This document shows positions 1 through 8,052 of a stretch of DNA of 64,000 nt, piece by piece. The stretch's first letter is position 1. The number at the start of each line of letters is the position of its first letter. The stretch is from Planctomycetota bacterium (GTDB lineage: Bacteria > Planctomycetota > J058 > JAJDCP01), in assembly GCA_029260765.1 (NCBI GenBank), contig JAJDCP010000188.1:1-64000 (forward strand), written 5' to 3'. The position numbers and the translations under genes are program-made. The notes beneath the pieces are model-generated. The model was not told the origin of the DNA and searched no databases. It saw only the letters and a list, made by a program, of their open reading frames with translations.

Positions 1-282
1 GCGGGTTCCGGCGCTCACAGAGCGCCGCTACTGGGGGAGGAACCGCAGCGGACGCGGCTTCCGGCGCTCACAGAGCGCCGCTACAGGGGGAGGAACCGCA
101 GCGGACGCGGCTTGCAGCGGCTGTAGCGTCGGTCTATGACCGACGGGAACACCGACCCGCGTAGAGTCCCCCCAGATCTTCGGAGGAACCGCAGCGGACG
201 CGGGTTCCGGCGCTCACAGAGCGCCGCTACAGGGGGAGGAACCGCAGCGGACGCGGCTTCCGGCGGCTGTAGCGTCGGTCTA
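1..282. repeat. REP element array (GTAG-headed palindromes)
   Basis: Four complete and one truncated REP-like palindromes are visible. Minus-oriented copies lie at 8-31, 61-84 and 207-230 (arms GGCGCTC and GAGCGCC around ACA). A plus-oriented copy lies at 122-146 (GTAG head, arms GTCGGTC and GACCGAC around TAT). A truncated plus copy at 269-282 keeps the GTAG head and first arm only. Copies 8-31, 61-84 and 207-230 each sit in a 53-bp unit that also carries a conserved purine-rich spacer (for example 90-113). Read from the head, each is GTAG followed by a hairpin, the layout of REP elements mobilised by RAYT transposases; a RAYT gene lies at 15635. The array may continue beyond the left edge. 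Confidence 0.8.
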
Positions 283-440
283 AAGCAAGGCCCTGGCAGG
301 GGTCTCTCAGGGAAACTTGGCTCATCCGCGGAGATCGGTCTCGCCGGCAGGGTCGAGTAGGCCGGGACGTTCCCGCATGACCGGATCCCGCTTCTTCGCT
401 TCTCCACTTTCACCGCACTCCTCGCCGAGAGGCATTCCTC

Positions 441-468
441 AAAAGTGTGGGGCGTCGAGCTCCCACAC
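441..468 (-). terminator. Rho-independent terminator of the adenylating-enzyme operon
   Basis: On the minus strand a 7-bp stem (GTGTGGG pairing with CCCACAC, loop of about 10 nt, at 445-468) is followed directly by TTTT at 441-444. It lies about 60 nt beyond the stop of the gene ending at 527, where the three-gene minus-strand operon should end. The region between this hairpin and the REP array (283-440) shows no gene. Confidence 0.6.
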
Positions 469-526
469 CGGTTGTTGCCCGCCGGATAGCCAGCCGGCCG
501 CACCCCGGAGACCGCCAAACTCCAGG

Positions 527-2113
527 CTAGGGCCCGCGCACCAGACTCTGGAACTTGCCGCGGCCCGTCCAGCGGGGCGCAACGCGCACGATACGCAGCG
601 TCTGACCCTGGCGCCACAGGTTCGCAGCGCTGGCCGCCATCACGCTTTGGCGAGCGAGCGCCAGGTAGAAGCCTTCGATCAGGGCGGGCCCGTCGATAGT
701 CAGGCGTGGGTGCACCCGCAGGTGCAGCCGGGTGAGCCCTGCCCCGTCTTCCTGTTCGGCGAGCTGGTAGTCGAAGGGCGTGCCGCCGAAACGCGCAGGC
801 AGGTCGTGCTCGAGCAAGCGCTCGACGTCCGCCGCGAACAGCGTGGCCCCATCAGTGGTCAGCTTACGGAAGCTACGGATGCGCCGCAGATGCAGCCCCA
901 GGCCGGGAATGTCCAGCGGGCAGCCGCAGGAGCGTTCTTCGATCAGGCCCGTGTCATCACTCTCGGTGTTCAGCAGGATACGGGGGGCAGTCGGCAGCAC
1001 GCTGGTGAAGCACCAGGCATCGATCGTTTCGAGGTCCGTGTTGCGCGGGTATTGGATCAACGCGCACAGCGACTGACAAAGATGCACGTCCGTCTGGTCG
1101 AGGGGCGCCCGACAGCCCATCCCCACTCGGCCCAGCTCGGTGAAACCGTAGGTCGAAAACACCCGCGCGCCAACACGCTGCATGCCTTCGAGCCGGGCGT
1201 CGCTGAGCGGCTCCCCCGCAACCCGGAAGACGGCTCCCTGCAAGTTGAAACCGAGTTGCTCGGCGGCCAGGCAGACCCGCAGACCGCGGCTGGCCGAGGC
1301 CAGCACCAGGCAGCGGCCGTGCTCGTCGAGCAGGCGCCTGGCGGCTCGCGCAACCGTATCTGCCCGCTCCACCGGCACGAAATGCGGCCAGGGAAGCGGC
1401 ACTCCGTACAGGCGCGCGAGCAGCAGCGTGCCCCAGGTCGCGAAGCGGAAGCGGCGCTGACCGGGGCTGAAGTCCCAGGGGTCGACGGGTGAGCACCACA
1501 TCTGCGGAGGCTGCCCGTAGTGCGCGCGGCGCAACGTGTTGTGGAAGCCGCTTCCGTCCGGCAGCACGCCTCGGAACACGATGGTCGGCAGCTCCACCGC
1601 GTCGTGGGCGGCGTAGGTCACCAGCTCGTGAGCCGCCAACACTGCCAGGTGGCCGAGCTCGTGCTCGACCCGCGTCGGCGTTCCGCTGCTTCCCCCGGTC
1701 GCCGATGCGTAGTCGGGCTCGAGAAAGGGGTTGGCGAACGCCACCGGCCCCTCGCTGATCAGCTGCCCGTCGCGCACGAGCGGAACCCGCCCCTTGCTCT
1801 CTTCAAAACTGACATAGACGCCCGCTTCCCGCAAGCTGCGCAGGGTCTGCTCGAGTCCCCGGCGCTGGACCGAGAGCTCGAGATCCCGGAAGCTGCAGTC
1901 GGCGGCCCGCAGCATCGGAAGATAGGGGCTGCGTGGGTACCCGTAGATGCCACGGCGGGCCACGCGCAGGAAGTTCTGCTCGCGTTCTGCGACCAGCCGG
2001 TCGATCCAATCCCGGGCCTGCTTTTCGTCGATCGGTTGGCGTAGGAACGCGCGCAGTCCTCCTGCAAAGCGTGCGAACATCTTGAGGTCTGCCCAGACTG
2101 GCATGCATGGCAC
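527..2113 (-). CDS. ANL-superfamily adenylate-forming enzyme (PaaK/LuxE-like)
   Basis: A 528-residue protein with the hallmarks of acyl- or aryl-adenylating enzymes. A Gly/Ser/Thr-rich phosphate-binding loop (ATGGSSGTPTR) lies near residue 140, and the A5-type motif STYGFTELG lies near 315. This family activates a carboxylate with ATP and passes it to CoA or another thiol; the substrate cannot be read from sequence. The overall shape resembles phenylacetate-CoA ligase and LuxE-type proteins more than NRPS adenylation domains. It is the last gene of a minus-strand operon, 30 nt after the duplicated-domain protein. No carrier protein or CoA-pathway gene is adjacent. No strong ribosome binding site precedes the chosen ATG, so a start a few codons downstream is possible. 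Confidence 0.75.
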   Translation of the reverse strand: MPCMPVWADLKMFARFAGGLRAFLRQPIDEKQARDWIDRLVAEREQNFLRVARRGIYGYPRSPYLPMLRAADCSFRDLELSVQRRGLEQTLRSLREAGVYVSFEESKGRVPLVRDGQLISEGPVAFANPFLEPDYASATGGSSGTPTRVEHELGHLAVLAAHELVTYAAHDAVELPTIVFRGVLPDGSGFHNTLRRAHYGQPPQMWCSPVDPWDFSPGQRRFRFATWGTLLLARLYGVPLPWPHFVPVERADTVARAARRLLDEHGRCLVLASASRGLRVCLAAEQLGFNLQGAVFRVAGEPLSDARLEGMQRVGARVFSTYGFTELGRVGMGCRAPLDQTDVHLCQSLCALIQYPRNTDLETIDAWCFTSVLPTAPRILLNTESDDTGLIEERSCGCPLDIPGLGLHLRRIRSFRKLTTDGATLFAADVERLLEHDLPARFGGTPFDYQLAEQEDGAGLTRLHLRVHPRLTIDGPALIEGFYLALARQSVMAASAANLWRQGQTLRIVRVAPRWTGRGKFQSLVRGP

Positions 2114-2143
2114 TCGAAAGAGGAGGGCGCATTGTACTGTGAG

Positions 2144-3391
2144 CTACGCCGCCGCGAACACCACTTGATAGCGTCCTGGAGGCACGCCGTCGACGCGGGC
2201 GCGGCCTTGCTCGTCGAGCGTACCCCGGCGTTGGTCCCCGCCATCGGGCAGGATCAGCGTATAGGCCAGGCCCTCGCGAGGTAGCTTGGTCAAGGGGTCG
2301 TGGCAGCGCAGCTCGACAAAGTCCTGGAAGTGAAGAAGCGCTGACCGCACCGTTTCTTCCCCGAGCTCAGCGACGAAGTACAGCTCGGGTTTGGTGTAGG
2401 GCTGGGCCGTGCCTTCTTCGTCTTCGTCGTCGACATAGCTGTAGGCCCATTCGATCTCTGCGCGACCATTCTGAGCTTCAGCCTCAAGGGTCGCCACCGG
2501 GTCGTCGGCGGAATCTTTGTCCTGTTCGAACAGCCGGAATCGCACGGAGCCTTGGAGAGTGCCCGTCTCTACGCTCAGTTTCAGGTCGCGTCCAGAGCGC
2601 GCATGCTGCAGCGCCTCTCCGGATTTGAGGTCGAGCCAGCGGGGGTTGCGCAGCTGTCCGCGCTCGTTGGAGGCCGCGGCGCCGGCCGTCGTTTCTGTGC
2701 TCTGCCAGGCGGGCAGGGTCAGCGTTTGTCGGGCGGAGCCGAGACCCGGCAGTCCGTTCGCAACCGGGCCGCCGAAGCGCACACCGTAGCGTCCGGGGGG
2801 AACACCGTCGACGCGGGTACTGCCCTGCTCGTCGAGAACGCCGGTCTTCGAGGTCGTTCCGTCGGGGAAGGTCAGCGTGTAGCCCAGGCCTTTGCGGGGC
2901 AGCCTGGTCAGCGGATCGACACAGCGCAGCTCGACGAAGTCCTGGAAGTCGAGCAACGGCGAGCGGGCATGCTGGGCACCCAGCTCGCAGACGAAGTAGA
3001 GCTCGGGCTTGGTGTAGGCGGCCTCAGCGCCTTCCTCGTCCTGGTCATCGACATAGCAGTAGGTCCACTCGGCGGCGGCCTTTCCGTCATCCAGCTTGCC
3101 TTCTATTGTGGCGACGGGATCGTCGGCGGAGTCGTGGTCTTGCTCGAAGATCTTGAATCGCGGTGTACCGCTCGCGGGACCGCTGAAGCAGGCTTCCAGA
3201 CGCAGGGTCTTGCCGCTGCGCGCATGCTTCAGCTCCTCGCCGCTCTGCAGGTCGAGCCAACGGGCGTCTTTGAGCGTCGGTTCCCTCTGCACGACAAACT
3301 TGTACCTGCCTCCGGTCTTCAGTCGGATGCCGGCTCTCATGGTCTTCAGGCTGCGGCGTTGGGTTGGATGGCGTGTTTTCTGTTGGCTCAT
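2144..3391 (-). CDS. Duplicated-domain protein, possible secretion-system tip or effector partner
   Basis: A 415-residue protein built from two copies of one domain of about 170 residues. Each copy has a DLxSGE(E/A)LxHARSG segment, a FEQDxDSADDPVAT motif, an acidic YVDDxDEEG stretch and a C-terminal beta-rich unit ending in RVDGVPPGRY, the last resembling carboxypeptidase-regulatory-like folds. The start is the ATG preceded by AGGAGGG at about 8 nt; the frame remains open upstream but that part is not supported. No signal peptide or membrane segment is seen. From memory, similar Ig-like units occur on the C-termini of T6SS VgrG proteins and on secreted peptidoglycan hydrolases. A role as adaptor or partner of the large upstream protein is inference. 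The genes are 29 nt apart and co-oriented. Confidence 0.6.
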   Translation of the reverse strand: MSQQKTRHPTQRRSLKTMRAGIRLKTGGRYKFVVQREPTLKDARWLDLQSGEELKHARSGKTLRLEACFSGPASGTPRFKIFEQDHDSADDPVATIEGKLDDGKAAAEWTYCYVDDQDEEGAEAAYTKPELYFVCELGAQHARSPLLDFQDFVELRCVDPLTRLPRKGLGYTLTFPDGTTSKTGVLDEQGSTRVDGVPPGRYGVRFGGPVANGLPGLGSARQTLTLPAWQSTETTAGAAASNERGQLRNPRWLDLKSGEALQHARSGRDLKLSVETGTLQGSVRFRLFEQDKDSADDPVATLEAEAQNGRAEIEWAYSYVDDEDEEGTAQPYTKPELYFVAELGEETVRSALLHFQDFVELRCHDPLTKLPREGLAYTLILPDGGDQRRGTLDEQGRARVDGVPPGRYQVVFAAA

Positions 3392-3420
3392 GGCGTATTC
3401 CCTCCTTGGTTGTGTAAACC

Positions 3421-6400
3421 TCAATCCAATCCCGAACGTCCTCCGGGCGAACCCGTGAGGATGTGGGCCGTCCTGGCGGACTTGTCGACGGCCAGCCCGC
3501 AGTCCCAATACTCCGACTTCCAGGTGCCCCCCGAGAAGTCCTTGTCGGCACCGACCTCCACATAGAGCTCGACGCAATCGCTGAACACACCTTCGCGGTC
3601 TTTGAACAGGCTCTTGGCCAGCTTGTCGTTCAAGGTCTTGAAGGGGATGACCGCCCGGCCCAGCTTGTCGACTTCCAGCTCAAGACACTTCTTGCCCCCG
3701 TAGGCCAGGGCGTCGTCCCCGTTGTTGCTGTCACAATCCCAGAAGCGGGCGTACAGCTTTTCGGGGCCGTGGAACCACTGCAGCCGGAAAATGTCGTCGC
3801 CATCGTCCTGGGGCCCATTGATGTAGAGCTTGCCCAGGGCGTCGTACCAGCTTTCCAGCTTCTTCTCCTTCTCGACGCTCTCGCTGATGGCGGCCCAGAC
3901 CACGGCGACCAGGCCGATCACCAGGCCGATGGCCACCAACGCCCAGCCGGCCACGGGAATCGCGCACACCAGCAGCACGCCTTCAGCTGCAAACATGGTG
4001 ATGGCCGCTCCCGCGGCGACCAGGCCACTTCCCAGAGCGATGCCGAGATCAAAGGGCAGCTTGCTGCTACGGCCCCGGCCGACACTCTTGTAGACCTCGA
4101 GCAGGTCGACCACAAACAAGAAGGCGTCCGCGAACACTCCGGCGATCTGGAACGCCATGCGTGCTGTGAAGACCTTGCCGAATTTGACCGCGAATTGGGG
4201 GCGGAAGTGCGCGGTCACCTGCCAGGCGATCCCGATCAGGTCTTCCAGCGCGGCAACCAGCGTGGCGAGGTCGCTGAGGGCGCTGATGCGATCCTGGTCG
4301 GTCACGTGGGTCTTTTGCCAGTACTGGGTCAGGTTGTAGACTGCCAGGCTGACGGTGGCCAGCGCGATCAAACCTTCGAGCGGACCCGAAAAGTCTGGCA
4401 GGCTGTCGGCCTCCTTGCCTGCGCCCTTGTACGAGAGAAAACAGCGCTTGATGACCGCCGAGCCCACCTTGATGCTGGTGTCCTTGATCGCTTTGTTCTT
4501 TCCGATCGGTGCCAGGCTGCGCACAAAAGTGCCGAGGAACTTGGCGTTGTCGCTGTTGCCGTCTTTCTGCAGCTCGCGGCCGACCTGCTCGGCTTCTTCT
4601 TCAACCGGCGCCTTGCGCTTCAGCTTGGCCAGTTGCTCGCGCGCCCACTTCAGTGCGCTGTCGACCTCAGCGCGGGAGGCGACGCTTGCGTCGACGAGGA
4701 TGTCGCCCAGCAGTTGCTGACTCTGCTCGGTGCTCGGGTCCTTCTTGGCCCCAATCACCGTGGTCAGCACCATGATCAGCTTGGTCTGGAATTCGAGCAA
4801 CTTCTCGGGGTCTTTGAGGACCCCACGGATATCTTGAGCCTGGATGTCCTTGATCAGGTCGACGTATGCCTTCTTGGGATTCGGGCACGGCCGGATCTTG
4901 CTGGGATCGAGGAACAACTGGATGCGCAGGATCAGCCACAGGGTGTCGATGCGAGCCAGGGGGTCTTTGAGGCAGCTGAGGTAGTTGGCCGGGAAGTGGT
5001 GGTCCTGCCCGCTCAGCGAGGGACTCGAAAGCGGAGGTGCGTCGAGCATGATCAGGTCTTGCAGGGCGTTGGTCTTGACCGAAGTGACACCGTCGCTCCA
5101 GCAGATGTTGTCGGCAGGCTGCTCTTTCACCAGGAAGTACAGGTCGTTGAAGTACTCGCCGGCCCGGCCTGCAAAGTAGCGCTGCAGCAGCTTCTCGAAC
5201 AATGCGTGCGGTTTGATTCCGAAGCCCGGCAGGCCGGCGGTCAAGCCTGTCAGGTAGCGGATCTGCTCTTCGATGTAGGTGACCGGACAGGAGCCAACAA
5301 TGTTGCGGGCGCGGTCGATGAAATCGTCGCTCTCGAAATAGCTGAAGGCCTTTTGGATGCGGGTCTTGACCTTCTTCAGAGCCTTGTCGACCGCGCAACC
5401 ACACGACTTCGACCAGTTGCCGGGCAGCATCGCTTTGGCGTGGCGGTACAGCTCTGCGTAGAGCTTGCCGACCTCGGTGTCCATCCAACGGGAGTGCTGC
5501 TTCTGCAGGTCTTGGCCCCAGCGCTTCTGGATCTCGACCGACAGGAACAGGCGGTCGAGGGTCTTCTCGGGAATGCACCAGTCCAGCGGGCACTTGCTGC
5601 GATGGCGGGTGTCGCTGTCTTTGGCCTTGTCGGCCATGATGGCTTCGGCGACCCCCGAGAAGGCCTTGTCGATCTCCTGTTTGTGCTCGTGCCATTCGCC
5701 GAAGTCGCCAGTTCCCTTCGACTTGCTCCATTTGCGGTCGTAGTCGCGGTACTCGACCGAGCGGTAGAGATCGTATTGGTCTGACAGGTATTGCAGGATC
5801 TCGGACTTCTTCGCGCTCTTCAGGCGTTTCATGTCAGCCTCGAGGTCGCGGACTTCCCGGCTGAGCGTCAGCAGGGGGCCACGGATTCTGTGCAGTTGGG
5901 ACGCCTTGTCCTGGTACCAGTGGAAGCAATTCAGGCTCTCGTCACTGGCGCTGGAGATCGCCTGGCGCTGGCTGGCGGTCTTCAAGCTGGCCGTAAACTC
6001 TTTGCCTCCCTGCTCGTACAGCTTGCTGAGGAACTTCTTGATGCTCGCCGTCCAGCTGTGGACTTTGCGCATCGAGGCTTTCTCGGCGTCTTCGCTGTGG
6101 CGGTAGGACACTCCATCACGGGCCGCCGAGACCACTTTGGACAACTCCTCGCCATAGGCATAGATCGCCGAGGCAGCTTCAGAGTGGGGGAACCGGAAGC
6201 CCGCATAGACATCGCTGTCGACGAACTGGACCTCGCCGCCATCAGCCAGCTTGGTGTACTTCTCGCGTACGGTTTCAGGGTCGGTGCCACCCGCGTTCAT
6301 CCAGGAGCGGGCTGCGTCGAACAGCTCGCGTACCCGTTGGCGGATGCCGGTCAGGCTGTAGGTCCTGGTGGTGTTCCCGGCCGCGCTGTACAGCAGTGTG

Positions 6401-6699
6401 ATCTCGAACAGCTGCTTGCGGTTGGCGCTGCTCAGGGTCAGATCTTCGATCTGCGGTTGGGCGCTCTCGAGTCTCTTGAGCTCGGTGTCGAGTGCTGTCA
6501 GAGGAGGGCGGCTGGCGCACGCCCGAGCCAGCTCGTGCTTGCGCTCGCCGGTCAGCTTCCAATAGCTTGCGTAGCTCTCGTCGCTGCGCTGGATGAGTTG
6601 GTGCAGCTCCTTCTCTTTGCCTTCGTCGTCGACTTTCCACTGCGCCAACTTCGTCTTCAACGCAGCCAACCGTCTTTCCAGCTCGTTCAACTTACTCAC
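3421..6699 (-). CDS. Large protein with pore-like hydrophobic helices, possible VasX-like contact-dependent effector
   Basis: A 1092-residue protein. The start is a GTG with AGGAGGGG 7 nt upstream; an upstream in-frame start exists but lacks such a site. The first 60 residues are a charged coiled coil. Residues to about 750 are soluble and mostly helical. Hydrophobic segments follow at about 771-793, 847-867 and 888-938, the last rich in Gly/Ala/Val and followed by a charged ESWYDALG segment. That arrangement recalls the C-terminal membrane-inserting part of VasX/BTH_I2691-type T6SS effectors. There is no signal peptide, which would fit delivery by a contractile machine, but no hcp, vgrG or tss gene is in the window. 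It heads an operon with the duplicated-domain protein and the adenylating enzyme. Function is inferred. Confidence 0.5.
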   Translation of the reverse strand: MSKLNELERRLAALKTKLAQWKVDDEGKEKELHQLIQRSDESYASYWKLTGERKHELARACASRPPLTALDTELKRLESAQPQIEDLTLSSANRKQLFEITLLYSAAGNTTRTYSLTGIRQRVRELFDAARSWMNAGGTDPETVREKYTKLADGGEVQFVDSDVYAGFRFPHSEAASAIYAYGEELSKVVSAARDGVSYRHSEDAEKASMRKVHSWTASIKKFLSKLYEQGGKEFTASLKTASQRQAISSASDESLNCFHWYQDKASQLHRIRGPLLTLSREVRDLEADMKRLKSAKKSEILQYLSDQYDLYRSVEYRDYDRKWSKSKGTGDFGEWHEHKQEIDKAFSGVAEAIMADKAKDSDTRHRSKCPLDWCIPEKTLDRLFLSVEIQKRWGQDLQKQHSRWMDTEVGKLYAELYRHAKAMLPGNWSKSCGCAVDKALKKVKTRIQKAFSYFESDDFIDRARNIVGSCPVTYIEEQIRYLTGLTAGLPGFGIKPHALFEKLLQRYFAGRAGEYFNDLYFLVKEQPADNICWSDGVTSVKTNALQDLIMLDAPPLSSPSLSGQDHHFPANYLSCLKDPLARIDTLWLILRIQLFLDPSKIRPCPNPKKAYVDLIKDIQAQDIRGVLKDPEKLLEFQTKLIMVLTTVIGAKKDPSTEQSQQLLGDILVDASVASRAEVDSALKWAREQLAKLKRKAPVEEEAEQVGRELQKDGNSDNAKFLGTFVRSLAPIGKNKAIKDTSIKVGSAVIKRCFLSYKGAGKEADSLPDFSGPLEGLIALATVSLAVYNLTQYWQKTHVTDQDRISALSDLATLVAALEDLIGIAWQVTAHFRPQFAVKFGKVFTARMAFQIAGVFADAFLFVVDLLEVYKSVGRGRSSKLPFDLGIALGSGLVAAGAAITMFAAEGVLLVCAIPVAGWALVAIGLVIGLVAVVWAAISESVEKEKKLESWYDALGKLYINGPQDDGDDIFRLQWFHGPEKLYARFWDCDSNNGDDALAYGGKKCLELEVDKLGRAVIPFKTLNDKLAKSLFKDREGVFSDCVELYVEVGADKDFSGGTWKSEYWDCGLAVDKSARTAHILTGSPGGRSGLD

Positions 6700-6868
6700 A
6701 GAATCCCCTCCTTGCTTGCCCTGTGCGGCTCCGCGTCCCGTCGACCCCGCCGCGTTTGCACGTCTGGGGAGGCTCTGAGCAAGGGGCGTACCAATTGAAA
6801 AGGCCGGCCACCCAGGGGTTGAGCCTGCCAGAGATGTCAAGTCGTAAGGTTTGTTTGGCAGCGACGGT

Positions 6869-8044
6869 CTAGTGGGCGACCAACAGAAGGTTGCGCGGCG
6901 TCAGGGCGCGTTCGCAGAAGCGGCCGAGCGCAACCTGGCGCCCGGCCTCGAGCAGGAACAAGCTGCGGTCGAGCAGGATCCAGAGCTCCAGGCCCCGACG
7001 GAAGCCGAAGCGCACCAGCTCGAGGGCTCGCAGCCGGCGTGCTGCTGCCAGTCCATCGGCTTCCGCCCGGGCCAGGCGAGCGGGTGAGGGCTGGGCAAGG
7101 TCCAGCCTGTTGCAGCGTTGGCGCGCGAAATCGCTAAAGCGGGCTTTCAACTGGCGGCGAGGGATCATGCCCGGCGGCTGCGGAAGCTGGTGCAGAGCCT
7201 GCCATCCCAGCCGATAGGCCAGGGCTCGTCGGCGGTCCCGCCGGCGGGCGCGGCCCGAGACCACCTCATCGAGGCTGCAAAGCCGCAGGCCGCCGCGGTC
7301 CAGCGGCAGTGGCTGGAGCAGGCCGGCCTGCGAGAGGGGGCGGTAGGCATCCTGGCCGTCTGCCAGCTTGTGGAAACAACAGCCGGCGGACACGATCAGG
7401 CGCGCGCGGCGCGCGCAACCCACTTGCAGCAGACGTTCGCTGAGCTGGCCGCAGGCATGCAGGCCCAGCAAGGCCGTCTGGCTGGTCACCAGCGAGGCGG
7501 CTTCGGGGCTGAGGACGTCGAGACAACGGGTTTGTACCAGGTCCGTTTGAGGGGCTACTTCGCAGAGCGCTGGGTTCCACTCCAACAGCTGCGTGGGCCG
7601 CCCGCACAGCGTCGCCAGGCTGCGGCCCAGGTGGCCCTTACCCGCGCACCAGTCCAGCAGTTGCTCGTCACCGCGCAGGCGCGGCAGCAACACTTCGGCG
7701 AAGGCGAGCACCTGCTGCCACTTGCGACCGGGAATACCCGAGGCCTGCGGCGTCGTGGCACGCAGGGGCGTATGGTGCAGGCGGGGCAGCTCCGTCAGGT
7801 TCGCCAACTCTGCCCACCAACCGCGCAGGGCGCCGGGAGCGGTGTCGGGCAGGGGGGCACCGGCTTCGAGCTGATCGAGCGCCGCATCGTCGAGCCCGAG
7901 CAGCCAGGCTGCGACCTTTGGGTGTTGCACGCGCCACGGCAGCGGCTGCTGCGCGAACGGGCGTGGCTGCCACAGAGGCTGATGCTCTAGCAGGGCCCGG
8001 GTCAGAGCGGCAAAACGGGTGTGCAGGGAGGAGGGGGACAGCAT
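6869..8044 (-). CDS. SAM-dependent methyltransferase, Methyltransf_32-like
   Basis: A 391-residue protein. A SAM-binding motif I (DWCAGKGHLG) lies near residue 145, and the pair LHACGQLS and SAGCCFHKL lies near 215-245. That pair (HACG, then GCCxHKL) is characteristic of the Methyltransf_32 group, related to METTL25 and RRNAD1-type proteins. The substrate is unknown; RNA or protein are possibilities. The ATG at 8044 is chosen because the open frame upstream lies inside the AlkZ-like gene in another frame. It starts 8 nt after that gene stops, so it is probably translationally coupled as the last gene of a five-gene minus-strand operon. Confidence 0.75.
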   Translation of the reverse strand: MLSPSSLHTRFAALTRALLEHQPLWQPRPFAQQPLPWRVQHPKVAAWLLGLDDAALDQLEAGAPLPDTAPGALRGWWAELANLTELPRLHHTPLRATTPQASGIPGRKWQQVLAFAEVLLPRLRGDEQLLDWCAGKGHLGRSLATLCGRPTQLLEWNPALCEVAPQTDLVQTRCLDVLSPEAASLVTSQTALLGLHACGQLSERLLQVGCARRARLIVSAGCCFHKLADGQDAYRPLSQAGLLQPLPLDRGGLRLCSLDEVVSGRARRRDRRRALAYRLGWQALHQLPQPPGMIPRRQLKARFSDFARQRCNRLDLAQPSPARLARAEADGLAAARRLRALELVRFGFRRGLELWILLDRSLFLLEAGRQVALGRFCERALTPRNLLLVAH

Positions 8045-8052
8045 CGTTGCTC

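Noticed and set aside
1..282. CRISPR array
   Set aside because: The repeats are palindromes in both orientations with conserved, not unique, spacers and no cas genes nearby; REP elements explain them.
3392..3577. 62-residue N-terminal extension of the duplicated-domain protein
   Set aside because: AGGAGGG precedes the ATG at 3391, and the extension overlaps the upstream gene's 3' end.
3463..5784. 773-residue open frame antisense to the large effector candidate
   Set aside because: No ribosome site or domain; the minus frame has strong ribosome sites and coherent helices and strands.
6833..6842. TTGACA upstream of the large effector gene as a promoter
   Set aside because: No acceptable -10 box at 16-18 nt; kept out of the feature list.
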